From: Macrothele yani
Lineage: Eukaryota; Arthropoda; Arachnida; Araneae; Macrothelidae
NCBI GenBank assembly: GCA_039090855.1
Contig: CM077005.1
Location: 79,542,607 to 79,606,606 of the forward strand
DNA length: 64,000 nucleotides
Direction of reading: 5' to 3'
Notes under the pieces: generated by a model
Told to the model about the DNA's origin: nothing
The model's input: the letters and a program-made list of their open reading frames with translations, nothing else
Database searches by the model: none
Position numbers and translations under genes: made by a program
In this document: positions 48,371 to 58,999 of the stretch, in pieces
How the letters are laid out: the number at the start of each line of letters is the position of its first letter
Numbering within the stretch: the stretch's first letter is position 1

Positions 48371-48567
48371 TTCTTTTTTTTTCGAAGGTTTACAAACACC
48401 ATGAGCAACTCATTGGGTTATAAGCAGTTGCCTGCTCCTAATATGGAGCCACTGGCCCAAGGAGGGGAAACACTCAGCTCCGTAAGACAAGCGCAACACT
48501 CACGCCCCATCCGGGTCCAGCTCAGACGAATGATCAACGCCTCAGACAGCTCGGGCACCGAGGCACC
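48371..48567 (-). repeat. SINE-A copy 4, diverged
   Basis: T run, then GGTTTACAAACACCATGAGC and the SINE-A body to GAATGATCAACGCC. The B box is degraded. Confidence 0.75.
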
Positions 48568-48601
48568 ATCTCGCGTGTTTGAATACTCTAACCTCAATCA
48601 G

Positions 48602-48820
48602 CTTTTTTTTTCGAGGGGGGGGTGCGGTGAGTTAACAACCACCGTGAACGGCTGTAAGAAAACACCCATCTAAATTTAGGGCCGCAGATTCCGGGGAAGG
48701 GTGATAACCAGCGTCATCAGATTAATCCAGCACCCATGTCTCATCCTGAAGTCGAATTCAGTGCCTCCAACCACTCAATAGACGAAAGGTCAGAAGCTGG
48801 CGCCTCGAACCGGAAAAGGT
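48602..48820 (-). repeat. SINE-A copy 5, strongly diverged
   Basis: T run, GTTAACAACCACCGTGAACG, then a weak match through the body to AAAGGTCAGAAGCTGGCGCC. It is the oldest-looking copy, placed head to tail after copy 4. Confidence 0.6.
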
Positions 48821-48846
48821 TCAACCTAAAAGCTTTGATTTAAATA

Positions 48847-49662
48847 CAGTTGAACTTCGGTTATACGTTTTTCTAGGGGAATTCCTTAAAAAGCGTATGC
48901 ATGTAAAAACTTATAGAAGAATTTTCAAGATGTTAAACATTATTGTAAAATTTTGAATGCCTTTAAAAAGAAAGGGAAAAGGAAAAAAAAACCTAATTTA
49001 GGAAACACTAATTTATAATATAAGGCATACTTATATGCGTGAAATCTTTGCTTACTGCCTTAAGCCTCCGTCTGCATTTACTTTTGTATTAATTTTTATT
49101 CTAATTCTATTGTAAAAACGAGGTTAAGAAATTTTGTACGATTTCAATTTTCAATATATTAAATAAAAGTTTTTTCTTTGAAATATAGTTAATAAATCCG
49201 AATACGATTTTGCTTAATATTCAATACCCTATTACACATTATTTATTTATCGGCATCGGTTTTTTCAAAACAGTTTCTCCGTTAGTTGATTTAGCACTGA
49301 TGCTGAATAACATATTCATTAATCTTTGCTTGTTTTGAATTTTTTGAATTCAGCGAAAAAGAAGAACTGTGAATGTTATTGAATACATTTTTAGTTGCAT
49401 CATCTAAGATTCCATGCCTGAAAAAAAATACGCGGTCTCAATTCTCTCGAAGTTGTAATATACCGGGTTACGCATAAAAGAACCAAAGATTCGTGTATTT
49501 CTGATAATCTGAAATTCAAAACTTAACGTATAACCGGTAAAAGGGTATAAATGAATTACATATAACGAATTGAAAAACAATGGAAACTACTGTAAAATAT
49601 CTGGACTAGCGCAGTATTACGCATTAAAGTGAAAAACATATAACTGAGGTATCACTACTTCA
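48847..49662. mobile_element. Pogo/Tigger-like MITE (tentative)
   Basis: The left end CAGTTGAACTTCGGTTATAC, preceded by TA, resembles pogo-type tips. The inverse of the region near 49660 reads ATACCTCAGTTATATGTTTT, a partial match. No transposase inside. The right boundary is approximate. Confidence 0.45.
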
Positions 49663-51719
49663 TGATATTTCATTTTGGCAAGCTATTACGAATGGGTCTA
49701 CGTATCAGGCCAGTTAATTCTTTAATACATGATTTAACACACACTGCTCAGTTTCATTGCTGTTCGCCAAGAAAATTTTGCTGATGGCTTCCTGGGCATT
49801 TTTGTTACTGTACCCAAGCAAAAGAGCATACTGAATGTCAGGAAAACAATAGATTTCTGCAATACCGACAAGACCATGCAGGATACTTTGTGTCGCCTCT
49901 CTGAGAGAGTGAGGGAGAGAGAGATGGTACAGGGGGTGTGAGAAGCAGTAGTAGTACGGGCTTCCTAAACTGTCTGATCAGTTTCATTCCCTAACAGCTT
50001 TCATTTCAATATGATTTTGCCATGTTTCTCTAGTGTCTGTCAGCACACAGCTGAGGTGATCAAAATACTAAAGCTACAGACTCTGCTGTCTCCCAGTTTG
50101 ACATTTTTTCATGGAAACATTTTCACTGCAGTTCCTAGGTGCCTTAATACAGCGCACGTGCCAAACGACGTTTTTTCTTCTTTCCCGTTTTTGTTCTTTT
50201 TAGTCTGTTTGCATTACGTGACCTGAATTCCTGTAAATGAACTATAACTGTTACGTTGTGTTTTTTATTTTTCGTGATCCTGTTTCATAAAAGAATGGGA
50301 AAAATCTATCTTAAAAGTGTGCTTTACATTGCTGGGAATAATCAGGGATCTTCCGGCAGCGTCGTCCGTTGATTGATGCAATGCAAATATTCAGACTTCG
50401 TCACTTCCTCCTCAGTATGATACCTACAGGTTCGAAGGTTGCTTTCTCTGCTCCGAACGTAACTTCCTAAAACAATCACGCCCTGGCCTGGCCATTGATT
50501 TTCAGTTTCCTGTCCTGCAGGTGTTGAGAACATGCATGGAATATCGTGTGGTTTTCCGCACTGGATTCACATCTTATTTACGGAGTTCGAGGACTCACAT
50601 CCATCTGTGTACACACAACATTGGGGTTTCCTTTTTCGTGGGTCACAAAATGAGTGGCTGACTCCATGCATCTGTAATTCATCATCCAGTAGCTCAGCAA
50701 AACTGTACGTGTGGGCAGTGCGCGCTACAAGAAACGTTATTTCAACATAATTGTTATATTGCTCTGACCAGCGGCGTACCAAGATTTCGTAACAGGGAAG
50801 GTAGAATTACAAGGCGACGATGAAATGAACAGGGGTGGACTGTCATGCCGCTTTATTTTATTTATTTTTTTATTTTATTTTTATGAATCTACATTTTCAG
50901 TTTTCCATCTAACTTATGCAATCATTTACCAATACCATATACTGCAAAAATTTATGGTATTCACTTGATTAGATGTCATGCATTATTGTTTAATCATAAA
51001 CGAATGACTGAATTAATGCAGTTTAAAGTAGGCAGATAATGAATGTATTTCTATAATGAAGGAATCACACAGTTATTACAATACGCAAGGAGCATTTTTC
51101 GGAGAGCTTAGTTGTCAGCTCTTGATGGGAGATTTTGAACTTCTTAACAAATCTGCTCCTGTCTACTGAGTGCAAAGCGAGAATTTTCAGGTTTCAAGAA
51201 ACAAAACGAAACAAAAAAATAAGAAATATTAAAGAAGAAATACTGAACACACGCGAAAGATGTGTGCGAGTTACAGGTGATCACTCATCTCTCACGATAA
51301 AGTCGCTTTAGTTGATTGCGTTCCGAATAATGTGGAATACATTTTTGTTTAACTGGTGGTCGTAGGACTACTTTCCAAACCAGTGTCCATGATTACTTCA
51401 GTCAAAGAATTCTGAGCCAAACAATTGTAATATCGTTTTATTCAATTTTTAAGGTTATTCTTAGCGAAGGAATGGTTATATTCATTATGACAGCGCTCGA
51501 AAGGAAAAGGTAGATGAGACTTGTTAGTATGGTTTCCAATCATATTTCCAGCCAACGAGGATTCTCACAACCATCTGTATACATCCAAAACTAAGATCAT
51601 CTTTTCAGAGGGTCCAAGTTTTCCCGTACATTGGTAATTTTTATCAGTTCAGTGTAAGAAGTAACTGTTCAGCTACCGGGCTCTAAATACATTTATCTAA
51701 TGAACTTCCAACTGAAGAC
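49663..51719. other. Long stretch without recognised gene
   Basis: A (GA)n-rich segment lies at 49899-49931. Two diverged related segments lie near 50587-50750 and 51556-51680 (shared CGAGGA..CTCACA..CCATCTGTRTACA). ORFs at 50342-50533 and 50567-50782 on the minus strand have no motif I can name. Confidence 0.35.
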
Positions 51720-51968
51720 ATGAGTAACACTGACGAAACTATAATAAATAATAAGAGTTCCACTGGTGAAGTGGGATACCCCAGTAATACCTGTTACCCT
51801 GCTAAGAATGACATGAATTTTGTATCATACAACAGGCCATTTCCTTTCAAGCCAAACTTAAACTTCGTGCCTTCAACTACCGAAATGTACAAACTCTACC
51901 TTGTGATTAAGAGTGCCAAAAGTTATTATTACGTCAAGAAGAATAACTACAACGTCTTGAAATATTAA
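51720..51968 (+). CDS. Short hypothetical protein, 82 aa
   Basis: Starts MSNTDETIINNKSSTGEVGY and ends YYYVKKNNYNVLKY before a TAA. It is polar, not low-complexity, with no signal peptide or membrane segment, and I do not recognise it. An upstream in-frame TAA near 51688 means it cannot extend far without splicing. AATAAA lies 35 bp after the stop (52003-52008), as for a terminal exon. It may be a real small gene, a last exon, or chance; support is limited to the ORF and the polyadenylation signal. Confidence 0.25.
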   Translation: MSNTDETIINNKSSTGEVGYPSNTCYPAKNDMNFVSYNRPFPFKPNLNFVPSTTEMYKLYLVIKSAKSYYYVKKNNYNVLKY

Positions 51969-52002
51969 GTATTCCATATATTATACTTTGTATTTTACTT
52001 TC

Positions 52003-52008
52003 AATAAA
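52003..52008 (+). promoter_or_regulatory. AATAAA polyadenylation signal
   Basis: Canonical hexamer 35 bp after the stop of the 82-codon ORF. Confidence 0.35.
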
Positions 52009-52665
52009 ACGATATCAATTCGGTATCCTTCGTTAGAATATGAATTAATCGCCTGAGAACATTTCTTTTTTAATATCCGACGGCTCCTTCTCCATCTTTC
52101 TGACTAATTTTTTAAGTTATACAGTGTTAGAAAAAATGCTAAGGTCGTGTAAAGAAATGCGAAAATTCAGACAATAAAAGACTACGTTAATGGGGCAAAT
52201 CGTTCAAATAGAGCTAAGACAAGTTTCAAACCCTTCTAAAATAAATAATAATGCGATAAAAATGTTTGCTGCAAAAAAATAAAAAGAAGAAAACTGAATT
52301 AACTACATTTGCAGCTGGAAAAAATAATAAGGTCAGAACTTTCACCGAAGAGTATGGAAATTAGGTTGTTTAACGCATGTGTAGGAACCAGCGCTTTCAG
52401 AAGAGTATTGCTATGGCGAAGGACAAAAAGTTGTCCGATTTTGAACGCGGTAAAATACAAGGATTGAATGCGAGTGGGAAGAGTGGTGCGAAAATTGCAA
52501 AGGCTATAAGCCGATCCAAGACTATGGTGAACAATTATTTGCGAAATCCATCTTCTTATGGACTAAAGAAATCTACAAGTAGATCAAAATCAATTTCAAA
52601 TCTCATGAAACTTAGAGTTTGTAAACTTGCATGTGCTAACAAAAAGTTTGTAACGTACCAGGAGA

Positions 52666-53141
52666 TGTGACGTACCTGCCAGAAGGACGCACACGACATA
52701 AAGGCAGATAGGAATCAGAATAAAATGTCCGCGTAGCTCAACTGGTAGAGTGACTTATTCCGGAATGAAGGGGATCCGGGTTCGAATCCTGGCGTGGACA
52801 GAAATGACGGAGAAATTTACTTCGTTATAATGGCGCCCGAACTATCCGGATGACCCGACCGTTCACAATCTCGCAATGGTGTGATGTTATTTCCACACCG
52901 CGAGATAGGAAAAATAACAGCAGCACTTCGAAAAAAAAAAAAAAAAATAAGGGGGAGATGATGTAACGTACCAGGAGATGTGACGTACCTGCCAGAAGGA
53001 CGCACACGACATAAAGGCAGATAGGAATTAGAATAAAATGTCCGCGTAGCTCAATTGGTAGAGCAACTTATTCCGGAGTGAGTGGACCCGGGTTCGAATC
53101 CTGGCGCGGATAGAAATGACGGAGAAATTCACTTCGTTATA
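52666..53141 (+). mobile_element. TRIM-like element copy 2 with tRNA-like LTRs
   Basis: Two copies of the LTR (52666-52829, 164 bp; 52979-53141, 163 bp) bracket a 149-bp interior. The interior starts with TGGCGCCCGAACTATCC (52831, primer-binding site) and ends in an A run followed by AAGGGGGAGATGATG. The host segment GTAACGTACCAGGAGA precedes both LTRs (52650-52665 and 52963-52978), which a simple TRIM insertion would not give. No simple 4-5 bp target duplication is seen outside. The tRNA-like domains are at 52728-52800 and 53040-53112. Confidence 0.78.
52831..52847 (+). other. Primer-binding site of TRIM copy 2
   Basis: TGGCGCCCGAACTATCC; the first 12 bases are the exact lysine-type primer match, 1 base after the LTR. 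Confidence 0.7.
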
Positions 53142-53684
53142 AGTTGTCCAGCGAAATTGTTCGTGAACTGAACTTGTCCTGCAGTGGCCGAACTGTATGA
53201 AATGTTTTAGCCGGCAATTCAAACATCCAATACATTAAGCTAAAGCCAAAACCCTACGTGAATGCTAAACATACATGTGCTCGAGTAGAGTTTGCAAAAA
53301 GGCATATTACTTTCGGTGATAAGTGGAAAGACGTGGTCTTTTCCGATGAAAAGAAATTTAATTTGGACAGGCCTGACGGTTTTGCTAAATTTTGACATGA
53401 TCTGCGGAAAGAAAAGCCCTTTTTTTCAAAGCGCAAATTCGGCGGTCTCGGTCACGGTTTGGAGGGCATTTTCTGCAACTGGAAAAAACCTCATTTGTGA
53501 TTACAGACCCAAAAAATAATTCCGACAAGTACCAAGATATGCTGGCGGATAATTTTCTACCTGTTGCTTACCTTATGACATCGGGAGGTTGGATTTTTTA
53601 GCAGGACAATGGCAGCATCCACAACTCTCTGTCTACTAAAGAGTGGTTTGAAGCCAATGACGTTCATGTTTTGGACCGGCTTTC

Positions 53685-53912
53685 TTCTTTTTTTTTTTTT
53701 TTTTGATTGGAGGTTTAACGACCACGGTGAGCAACTCAATGGGCTATAAGCAGTCACCCGTCCCTAATTTAGGGTCACTGGTTACAGGGAAGGGAGAGAG
53801 CCAGTGTCGTAAGACAAACACAACATCCATGCCTCACCGGGATTCGAACCCGGACCCCGTTCGGACGAATGATCAGAGACCATCGCTTAGACCACCGCGC
53901 CACCGGGGCGGC
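53685..53912 (-). repeat. SINE-A copy 6, inserted in Tc1
   Basis: Complete copy. A 12-bp duplication GGACCGGCTTTC / GGACTGGCTTTC (53673-53684 and 53913-53924) flanks it, one mismatch. Removal joins the transposase codons for LDRLSQSPDLNP. Confidence 0.94.
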
Positions 53913-54677
53913 GGACTGGCTTTCACAGAGCCCCGACCTCAACCCGATAGAAAACCTTTGGAGTATAATAGTGCGCTCTGTGTACAAGGATTTAAGACAT
54001 TTCCAGACAAAAGAGGACCTTATTGCAGCCATACAGGTAGCATGGGCAACCATCGAAATTCAGACACTATCGAAACTTGCAAACTTTATGACTGATAGAT
54101 TGATTGCAGTCATTGATAAGAAAGGCACTATTAAGTGCTAAATTGTTCAAACATGTATGCCGACTTTATATTTTTTTCCAAAATGAAAATGGTCTAATAA
54201 TTACAATTTCATATTTCATTGTTAATTATGCAACATTCGCATAAATATCTTATCTGTACCGTTATTATACATTGCTTTGAAACTGTGTTAAATTGGAGGA
54301 CATCTCGAATTGTCGTTCTTATGTAATAAACTATTTTGGGTGCGACCTTATTTTTTTCCCAGGGCTGTACCAGATCTTTTGGTGGGTGGGCTCTTTTCTG
54401 ACCTCTGTGTGCATATACGAAACCGATGAGTCATCCGTACCTTTAGCTGGCTACACATATTAATAAAAGATAAGATTCGGGGCAGCAGAAGCTTAGGTTT
54501 GTGTCTTGCACAAAGCGGGACCTTGGGTACGTTCCGAACAAAACGCCATCTGTGCCGCATTAAAGCTCCGAACCCTAGTTCTAACCATGAAATATAAGGC
54601 AGGCAGTTCGACCTTGGACTACAAAGCATTTCTTAGTGTAAATTTTATATGCATGTTTGTGCCTGTTTTTGTGTGTG

Positions 54678-54850
54678 TCTATAAGCAGACTCCAGCACTT
54701 AATTTAGGGCCACTGGCTTCGAGAAAGGGAGAGAGCCAGCGCCATTACATAAGACACCACCTATGCCTCATTGGGGATTCGAACCCTAGCTCAACTTGGA
54801 TGAATGATCAAAAGTCAGCCTCTATGACCGTTCGGGTACAGGGGCTGCCA
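54678..54850 (-). repeat. SINE-A copy 7, diverged
   Basis: CTATAAGCAGACTCCAGCAC through GGGATTCGAACCC (B box) to GAATGATCAAAAGTCAGCC. The poly(A) end is missing. Confidence 0.75.
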
Positions 54851-55053
54851 TTATATTTCAGAATTTCTACTGCGTAATATCAAGCATGGGCAACAAAAAT
54901 TCTTGTTTGGTGATCTTTTCGTACCGAAAGATAAATTTTCCTTTCAGTTAAAGTCGGAATTTCTGCTTTATTCAGGATTAGATTAAACGACGAGGAGGCC
55001 CAAGGCAGCAGAAGGGCGGAAAAAGCCAAAGTAATAGCGAAATGATAAAAATA

Positions 55054-56317
55054 CAGGGTGTCTATTAATGAAGTATACATCTTCAGTATGTTATTAAAAA
55101 TGCAGTATAAAAAACTTACTTTAAAGGTCAAGAGACGTGGCAAGTGTTAAAGTTTGTTAAGTCAAATGATAGATGGCACCAGATGTCTCGTGTAATAAAA
55201 AATCTCGTCAAACACTGAATACAACAGACATGGCCCAGTGGAGAAAGCAGCGTGTGTATTTTGGTTTGCGGAATAAAATCTCTAACAACACTCAGCGTAA
55301 GTTCAGAACGGAGTACAAGAGACACCCGCCGACACAAAGGAGAATCGAACAATGGGTAAATAAATTCAAAGCAACAGGAAGTGTCTCGAAAGGCAAAAGC
55401 ACTGGGAGACTTTCCATTTTGGACGAAAAGGTGAAAGATGTGTAAGGTTTATCTAAGGAACCCGGAGAAGTCCTTCTGCGTCTCCAGTCGTGAACTCGAA
55501 ATAACGCGAGAAACGGTTCACAAGATTCTGTATATCGACCAAATGATCAACCACGCGGAAAAGCATTTGCGGTAGAATACTTAATCGCATTGACGAAGAC
55601 CCCACACTCCTTTCATTTCAGCGATGAGTCGACATTCCATGTTTCTGCCAGAGTGAATAAAGATAACTGCCGAATCTGGGGTACGGAAAATCCCCATGTG
55701 GTCGTCGCACACGAGAGAGACAGCCCGAAGGTTAATGTCTGGGGTGACCTAATGGAAGACAGAGTGATAGGACCCTATTTCTTCGCTGAATAAACCGTTA
55801 CTGGCATAATGTACCTGGATAAAACAATTTAGAGTTCCACAACTCCGGGAAATTCAAGACATCATTTACCAGCAAGACGGAGCTCTTCCGCACTTGTCTT
55901 TGGATATATGCAGATCTTTAGACCACCATTTTCCAGGGCGCTGGATCGGACGTGGGAGTCCGACTGCATGGCCACCCAGTTCTCCTGATATTACCCCATG
56001 CGATGTTTTTTCTTTGGGGCTTTATTAAGGACATTATGTACAAGAAAAAGGTTACATCTGTCACTGAGCTCAAAGAATGCATTACTGCAGCTTTCCTCTT
56101 TGTTACACCTGACATTCTGCAGCGTACGTGGGTAGAACTGGACGATTGTTTAGACATCCTGAGGGCATCCAACGGAGCACCCGGGAAGACCTACTGACAT
56201 AAAAAAAAATAATTTCATAGTTACTATGGGTTTTGACATTAAAAGTAAGTTGTTTTATTTATGGTAGTTTTTTTCAATATCATGCTGAAGATGTATACTT
56301 CATTTATGGATACCATG
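55054..56317 (+). mobile_element. Mariner-like transposon (DUF4817-type)
   Basis: The left tip CAGGGTGTCTATTAATGAAG and the inverse of the right tip (CATGGTATCCATAAATGAAG) form about a 33-bp inverted repeat continuing TATACATCTTCAG. TA precedes the left end; the right TA has decayed. The transposase is on the plus strand. Confidence 0.88.
55173..56197 (+). pseudogene. Mariner-like transposase, several frameshifts
   Basis: The N-terminal part AQWRKQRVYFGLRNKISNNT, RKFRTEYKRHPPTQRRIEQW and VNKFKATGSVSKGKSTGR matches the DUF4817 helix-turn-helix of this class. Then come HFSDESTFHVSARVNKDN (first D), IIYQQDGALPHLSLD (second D), RWIGRGSPTAWPPSSPDITP and CDVF (third D in TPCD). Stops and frameshifts lie between every block. 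It shares the WPPRSPD signature with the fragments at 910-1193 and inside 23704-24284, so the three elements are relatives of different age. Confidence 0.88.
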
Positions 56318-56351
56318 ATTAATTAATTATATATCCCTTGATTAATAATTC

Positions 56352-56558
56352 TTTTGGAGGTTTAACGGCCACCGTGAGCAACTCAATGGGCTATAAGCAG
56401 TCTCCTATATCTAATTTAGGGTCACTGGTTCCAGGGAAGGGAGAGAGCCAGAGCCATAAGACAAACACAACATCCATGCGTCACCGGGATTCCAACCCGG
56501 ACTCATCTCGGATGAGTGGTTAGAAGCCAGTGCTTAGATCACTGCGTCATCAGGCTGC
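56352..56558 (-). repeat. SINE-A copy 8
   Basis: TTTTGGAGGTTTAACGGCCA through the body to GATCACTGCGTCATCAGGC. The B box carries one change (GGATTCCAACCC). Confidence 0.88.
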
Positions 56559-56640
56559 ATTAATTAAACTAAGAGATTTTAAATGGTAGCCCGATGTTAC
56601 TCTTTGCGCTCAAATAGTAGTGAAAGTTTTTAAGTAAATA

Positions 56641-56660
56641 GTGTGTGTGTGTGTGTGTTG
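56641..56660. repeat. (GT)n microsatellite
   Basis: Ten GT units. Confidence 0.9.
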
Positions 56661-57041
56661 ATTTTTTAGAACATAAATTCACTAATCAAAGATTTCGTTG
56701 AGTATTCTGTTGTCAGTTTTTCCCTGGGCAAGGCAAAGGACGGGCGACTTTATCTCCTGAAAAAGCAACAAGTTTTTACATCACAGTTTTTACATCGGAT
56801 TTACGTAGAACGGGGACACATGTGAAAAACCGACCGTGAGTTTTAAAATAGGACGGTCCATGTCCCTTGGGGACCTTCAGAGACGCGGACGATATAATAG
56901 TATAACGTTTTTTACTTCAGTTTTCTATTCTCTCTGGGTTGGAACTATTTTCTGCTATGGCTCGTTCTTTCTCAGTCAGCAGCCGCTCTACTGCTTTAGG
57001 TGCTCTTGTTGAAAGTTCTGGAGGAATTTTCCCATTAGACG

Positions 57042-57230
57042 TACGGTAGCGCAGTTTTCTGACCATTCGTCCGAAATGGGTCCGGGTTCGAAACCCGATG
57101 AGGCAGGGATGTTGTGTTTGTCTTACGGCACTGGCTTTCTCTGTTCCTTGAAACCAGTGGCCCGAAATTATGGACGGAAGACTTCTTCTTACCCTTACAG
57201 TTACTCATGGTGGTTGTTCAACGCCTCCCC
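57042..57230 (+). repeat. SINE-A copy 9
   Basis: Starts in the A box region (TAGCGCAGTTTTCTGACC), B box GGTTCGAAACC, body to GGTGGTTGTTCAACGCCTCC. Plus orientation. Confidence 0.85.
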
Positions 57231-57459
57231 CCCCCAATCCCACTAGAACAGCATTTTGTGTATTTTTGTACTTACGATTCCAACATTTTGCTTAATAAAA
57301 TGTGACTTAGCACGCTGGGTAACTGCACTTCGCCCGCTGACTTTGGATATTTCTTGAGGGCACTTTCGATATATAATTTCCTAAAATGCCTTTCATTTCT
57401 AATTTATTTTATTTTAATAGTCTGCATATCTTTAGCACGTCTTTTGTGAAAAAAAAGAT

Positions 57460-58850
57460 CGTTCTTTTGTTATCACTTTGTCCGTCTGTCCGCCGGTGAC
57501 ACCATATCTCTGCAACTATTAGCTCGATTTGAAAAATTCGTTTTGCATTGGGAAGCTTGAAATGTCAGAACGATGATCCTTGCTTTCAGGTTTTTATATG
57601 ATGCATAAATTCGCCACCAGAGGGCGTAAATTCAGATGCTATAATTACTTCTGAACATCCGATTGAAAACATTCTTTCTTCCATTCGATGACATTTATAA
57701 CGAAGACCTTTTTTGGGTACTCTGTCTGTTTCAAGTATAACGCATAGCTTTTCCACTATAGGGACTTAAAGTTAATTTTCGATTTCTTCAATATCTCTAC
57801 TTCTAAAAGTCCGATTTAAAAAATTATTTTTGCTTTCTGCTAGTGGGAAACGTTCTGCATACAATTTCGAATTTTTGGAAAGAATAATTCGGCCACTAGG
57901 GAGGGTAAGTATATTATACTTTTGTTTCTTATATATTTGCAGCAATATCTACGCTTCTGAACGCTTGGTTTATAAAAATACTTTCGCATACCACTCACCA
58001 CGACAACCTTTTGGAGAACAACTGGTGCTGTAAATAGTGCAAATTTTTTTCCAATAGGGAGCGTATCTTATTTTTGTCGATATCTCTGTTTATATCTCTG
58101 CCTGACATGAAATTTTTTTCTTTGTCGGAGAGCGTTTCGGGTGCTAAATGTTTTGCATAGAATTTCAAATTTTTCTTAACGCACACGTGTGCCACTAAGA
58201 GAGCATAAGTTCCCGTTTCCGTTTGCAGCATATTAGCAGCAACATTTGCGCGTCTTAAAACCCGATTGAAAAAAATTCCTTTTCGGTCAATTACTACTAA
58301 CTGCTAAAACATTTCGTGTACATTTACTGCCAAAAATAGTACACAATTTTCCAGGGTTTGTTAATATATATTAATATCATTTAATATATGTTAATATCAT
58401 TAGTTTTTGTTAATATCTCTGCTTTTAAGAATCCGATTTAAAAAATTCTTTGAACAACATATATATACTATTTACTTTGTGTAACACTTTTTCTCTACAC
58501 ATGATGGGTTTTCAGTTCCCAATTCTGGTATTAGGTGGCGTTAATGTATACTTTTGTTTTATGCAGTATCACCAATTCTAAAAATTCTTTTGAAAAATTT
58601 CTTTTTTTACTGTCTGTCGTTCGTTACAGTAAAGACGGAAATATTATCTTTTTAAAATAGTACACAGTTTATCCGCTAGGAGGCAGAAATGTCAAAACCT
58701 TTATCTCCTCATCTCTGCTTCCAAGAGACATATTTGAAAAATTCTTTATCCTGAATAAAGCTTTTGGTGTGAAGAATGCCTTTCACATATTTTCTACTTT
58801 TCCATTATTTAAAATTCTTTCGCAGGACGACGTAAAGTTAGATTATGTTT
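57460..58850. repeat. Degenerate tandem array, ~150 bp period
   Basis: The motif CGATTTRAAAAATTCTTTT recurs in diverged form near 57535, 57660, 57812, 57965, 58103, 58263, 58433, 58582 and 58731. It is followed in each unit by a GCATACAATTTCGAATTTTT-like block and often by CCACTAGGAGGC. ATATCTCTGCTTCT precedes several units. The array has no long ORF. Old copies of the same motif occur at about 60160-60560. Confidence 0.6.
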
Positions 58851-58921
58851 TCCTTTATATCCTGGGATGTACTACAGAGGTGAATCACGTGTCAGGACGG
58901 TAAACTGCAGAGGTACATTCC

Positions 58922-58995
58922 ACAGTGTAGCTTAATTAGGAGAGCAACTTACTCCGGAGTGAGGGGGCGCGAGTTCGAGATCCGTCACGGACAAC
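58922..58995 (+). repeat. Relic of the TRIM tRNA-like domain
   Basis: TGTAGCTTAATTAGGAGAGC, ACTTACTCCGGAGTGAG and GAGTTCGAGATCC align with the tRNA-like domain of the LTRs at 53040-53112. The rest of the LTR is weak or absent. Confidence 0.6.
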
Positions 58996-58999
58996 ATGT

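Larger units (their letters stand above)
52413..54141 (+). pseudogene. Tc1-like transposase split by TRIM and SINE-A
   Basis: The N-terminus MAKDKKLSDFERGKIQGLNA carries the HTH (KSGAKIAKAISRSKTMVNNY) and continues to ANKKFVTYQE at 52664. After the TRIM it resumes with KLSSEIVRELNLSCSGRTV, then VVFSDEKKFNLDRPDGF (first D), several frameshifts, and ANDVHVLDRLS. After the SINE follows SQSPDLNPIENLWSIIV with the final E, ending DKKGTIKC. The middle QDN block reads QDNGSIHN after a stop. All three catalytic positions are recognisable, so the reading frame decayed mainly by frameshift and insertion. Confidence 0.9.
52122..54367 (+). mobile_element. Tc1-like transposon with nested TRIM and SINE-A
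   Basis: The left tip CAGTGTTAGAAAAAATGCTA and the inverse of the right tip (CAGCCCTGGGAAAAAAATAA) match over about 26 bp, both ending AAGGTCG. TA flanks both. The transposase is on the plus strand. It is interrupted first by the TRIM locus (52666-53141) and later by a SINE-A (53685-53912). Confidence 0.88.
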
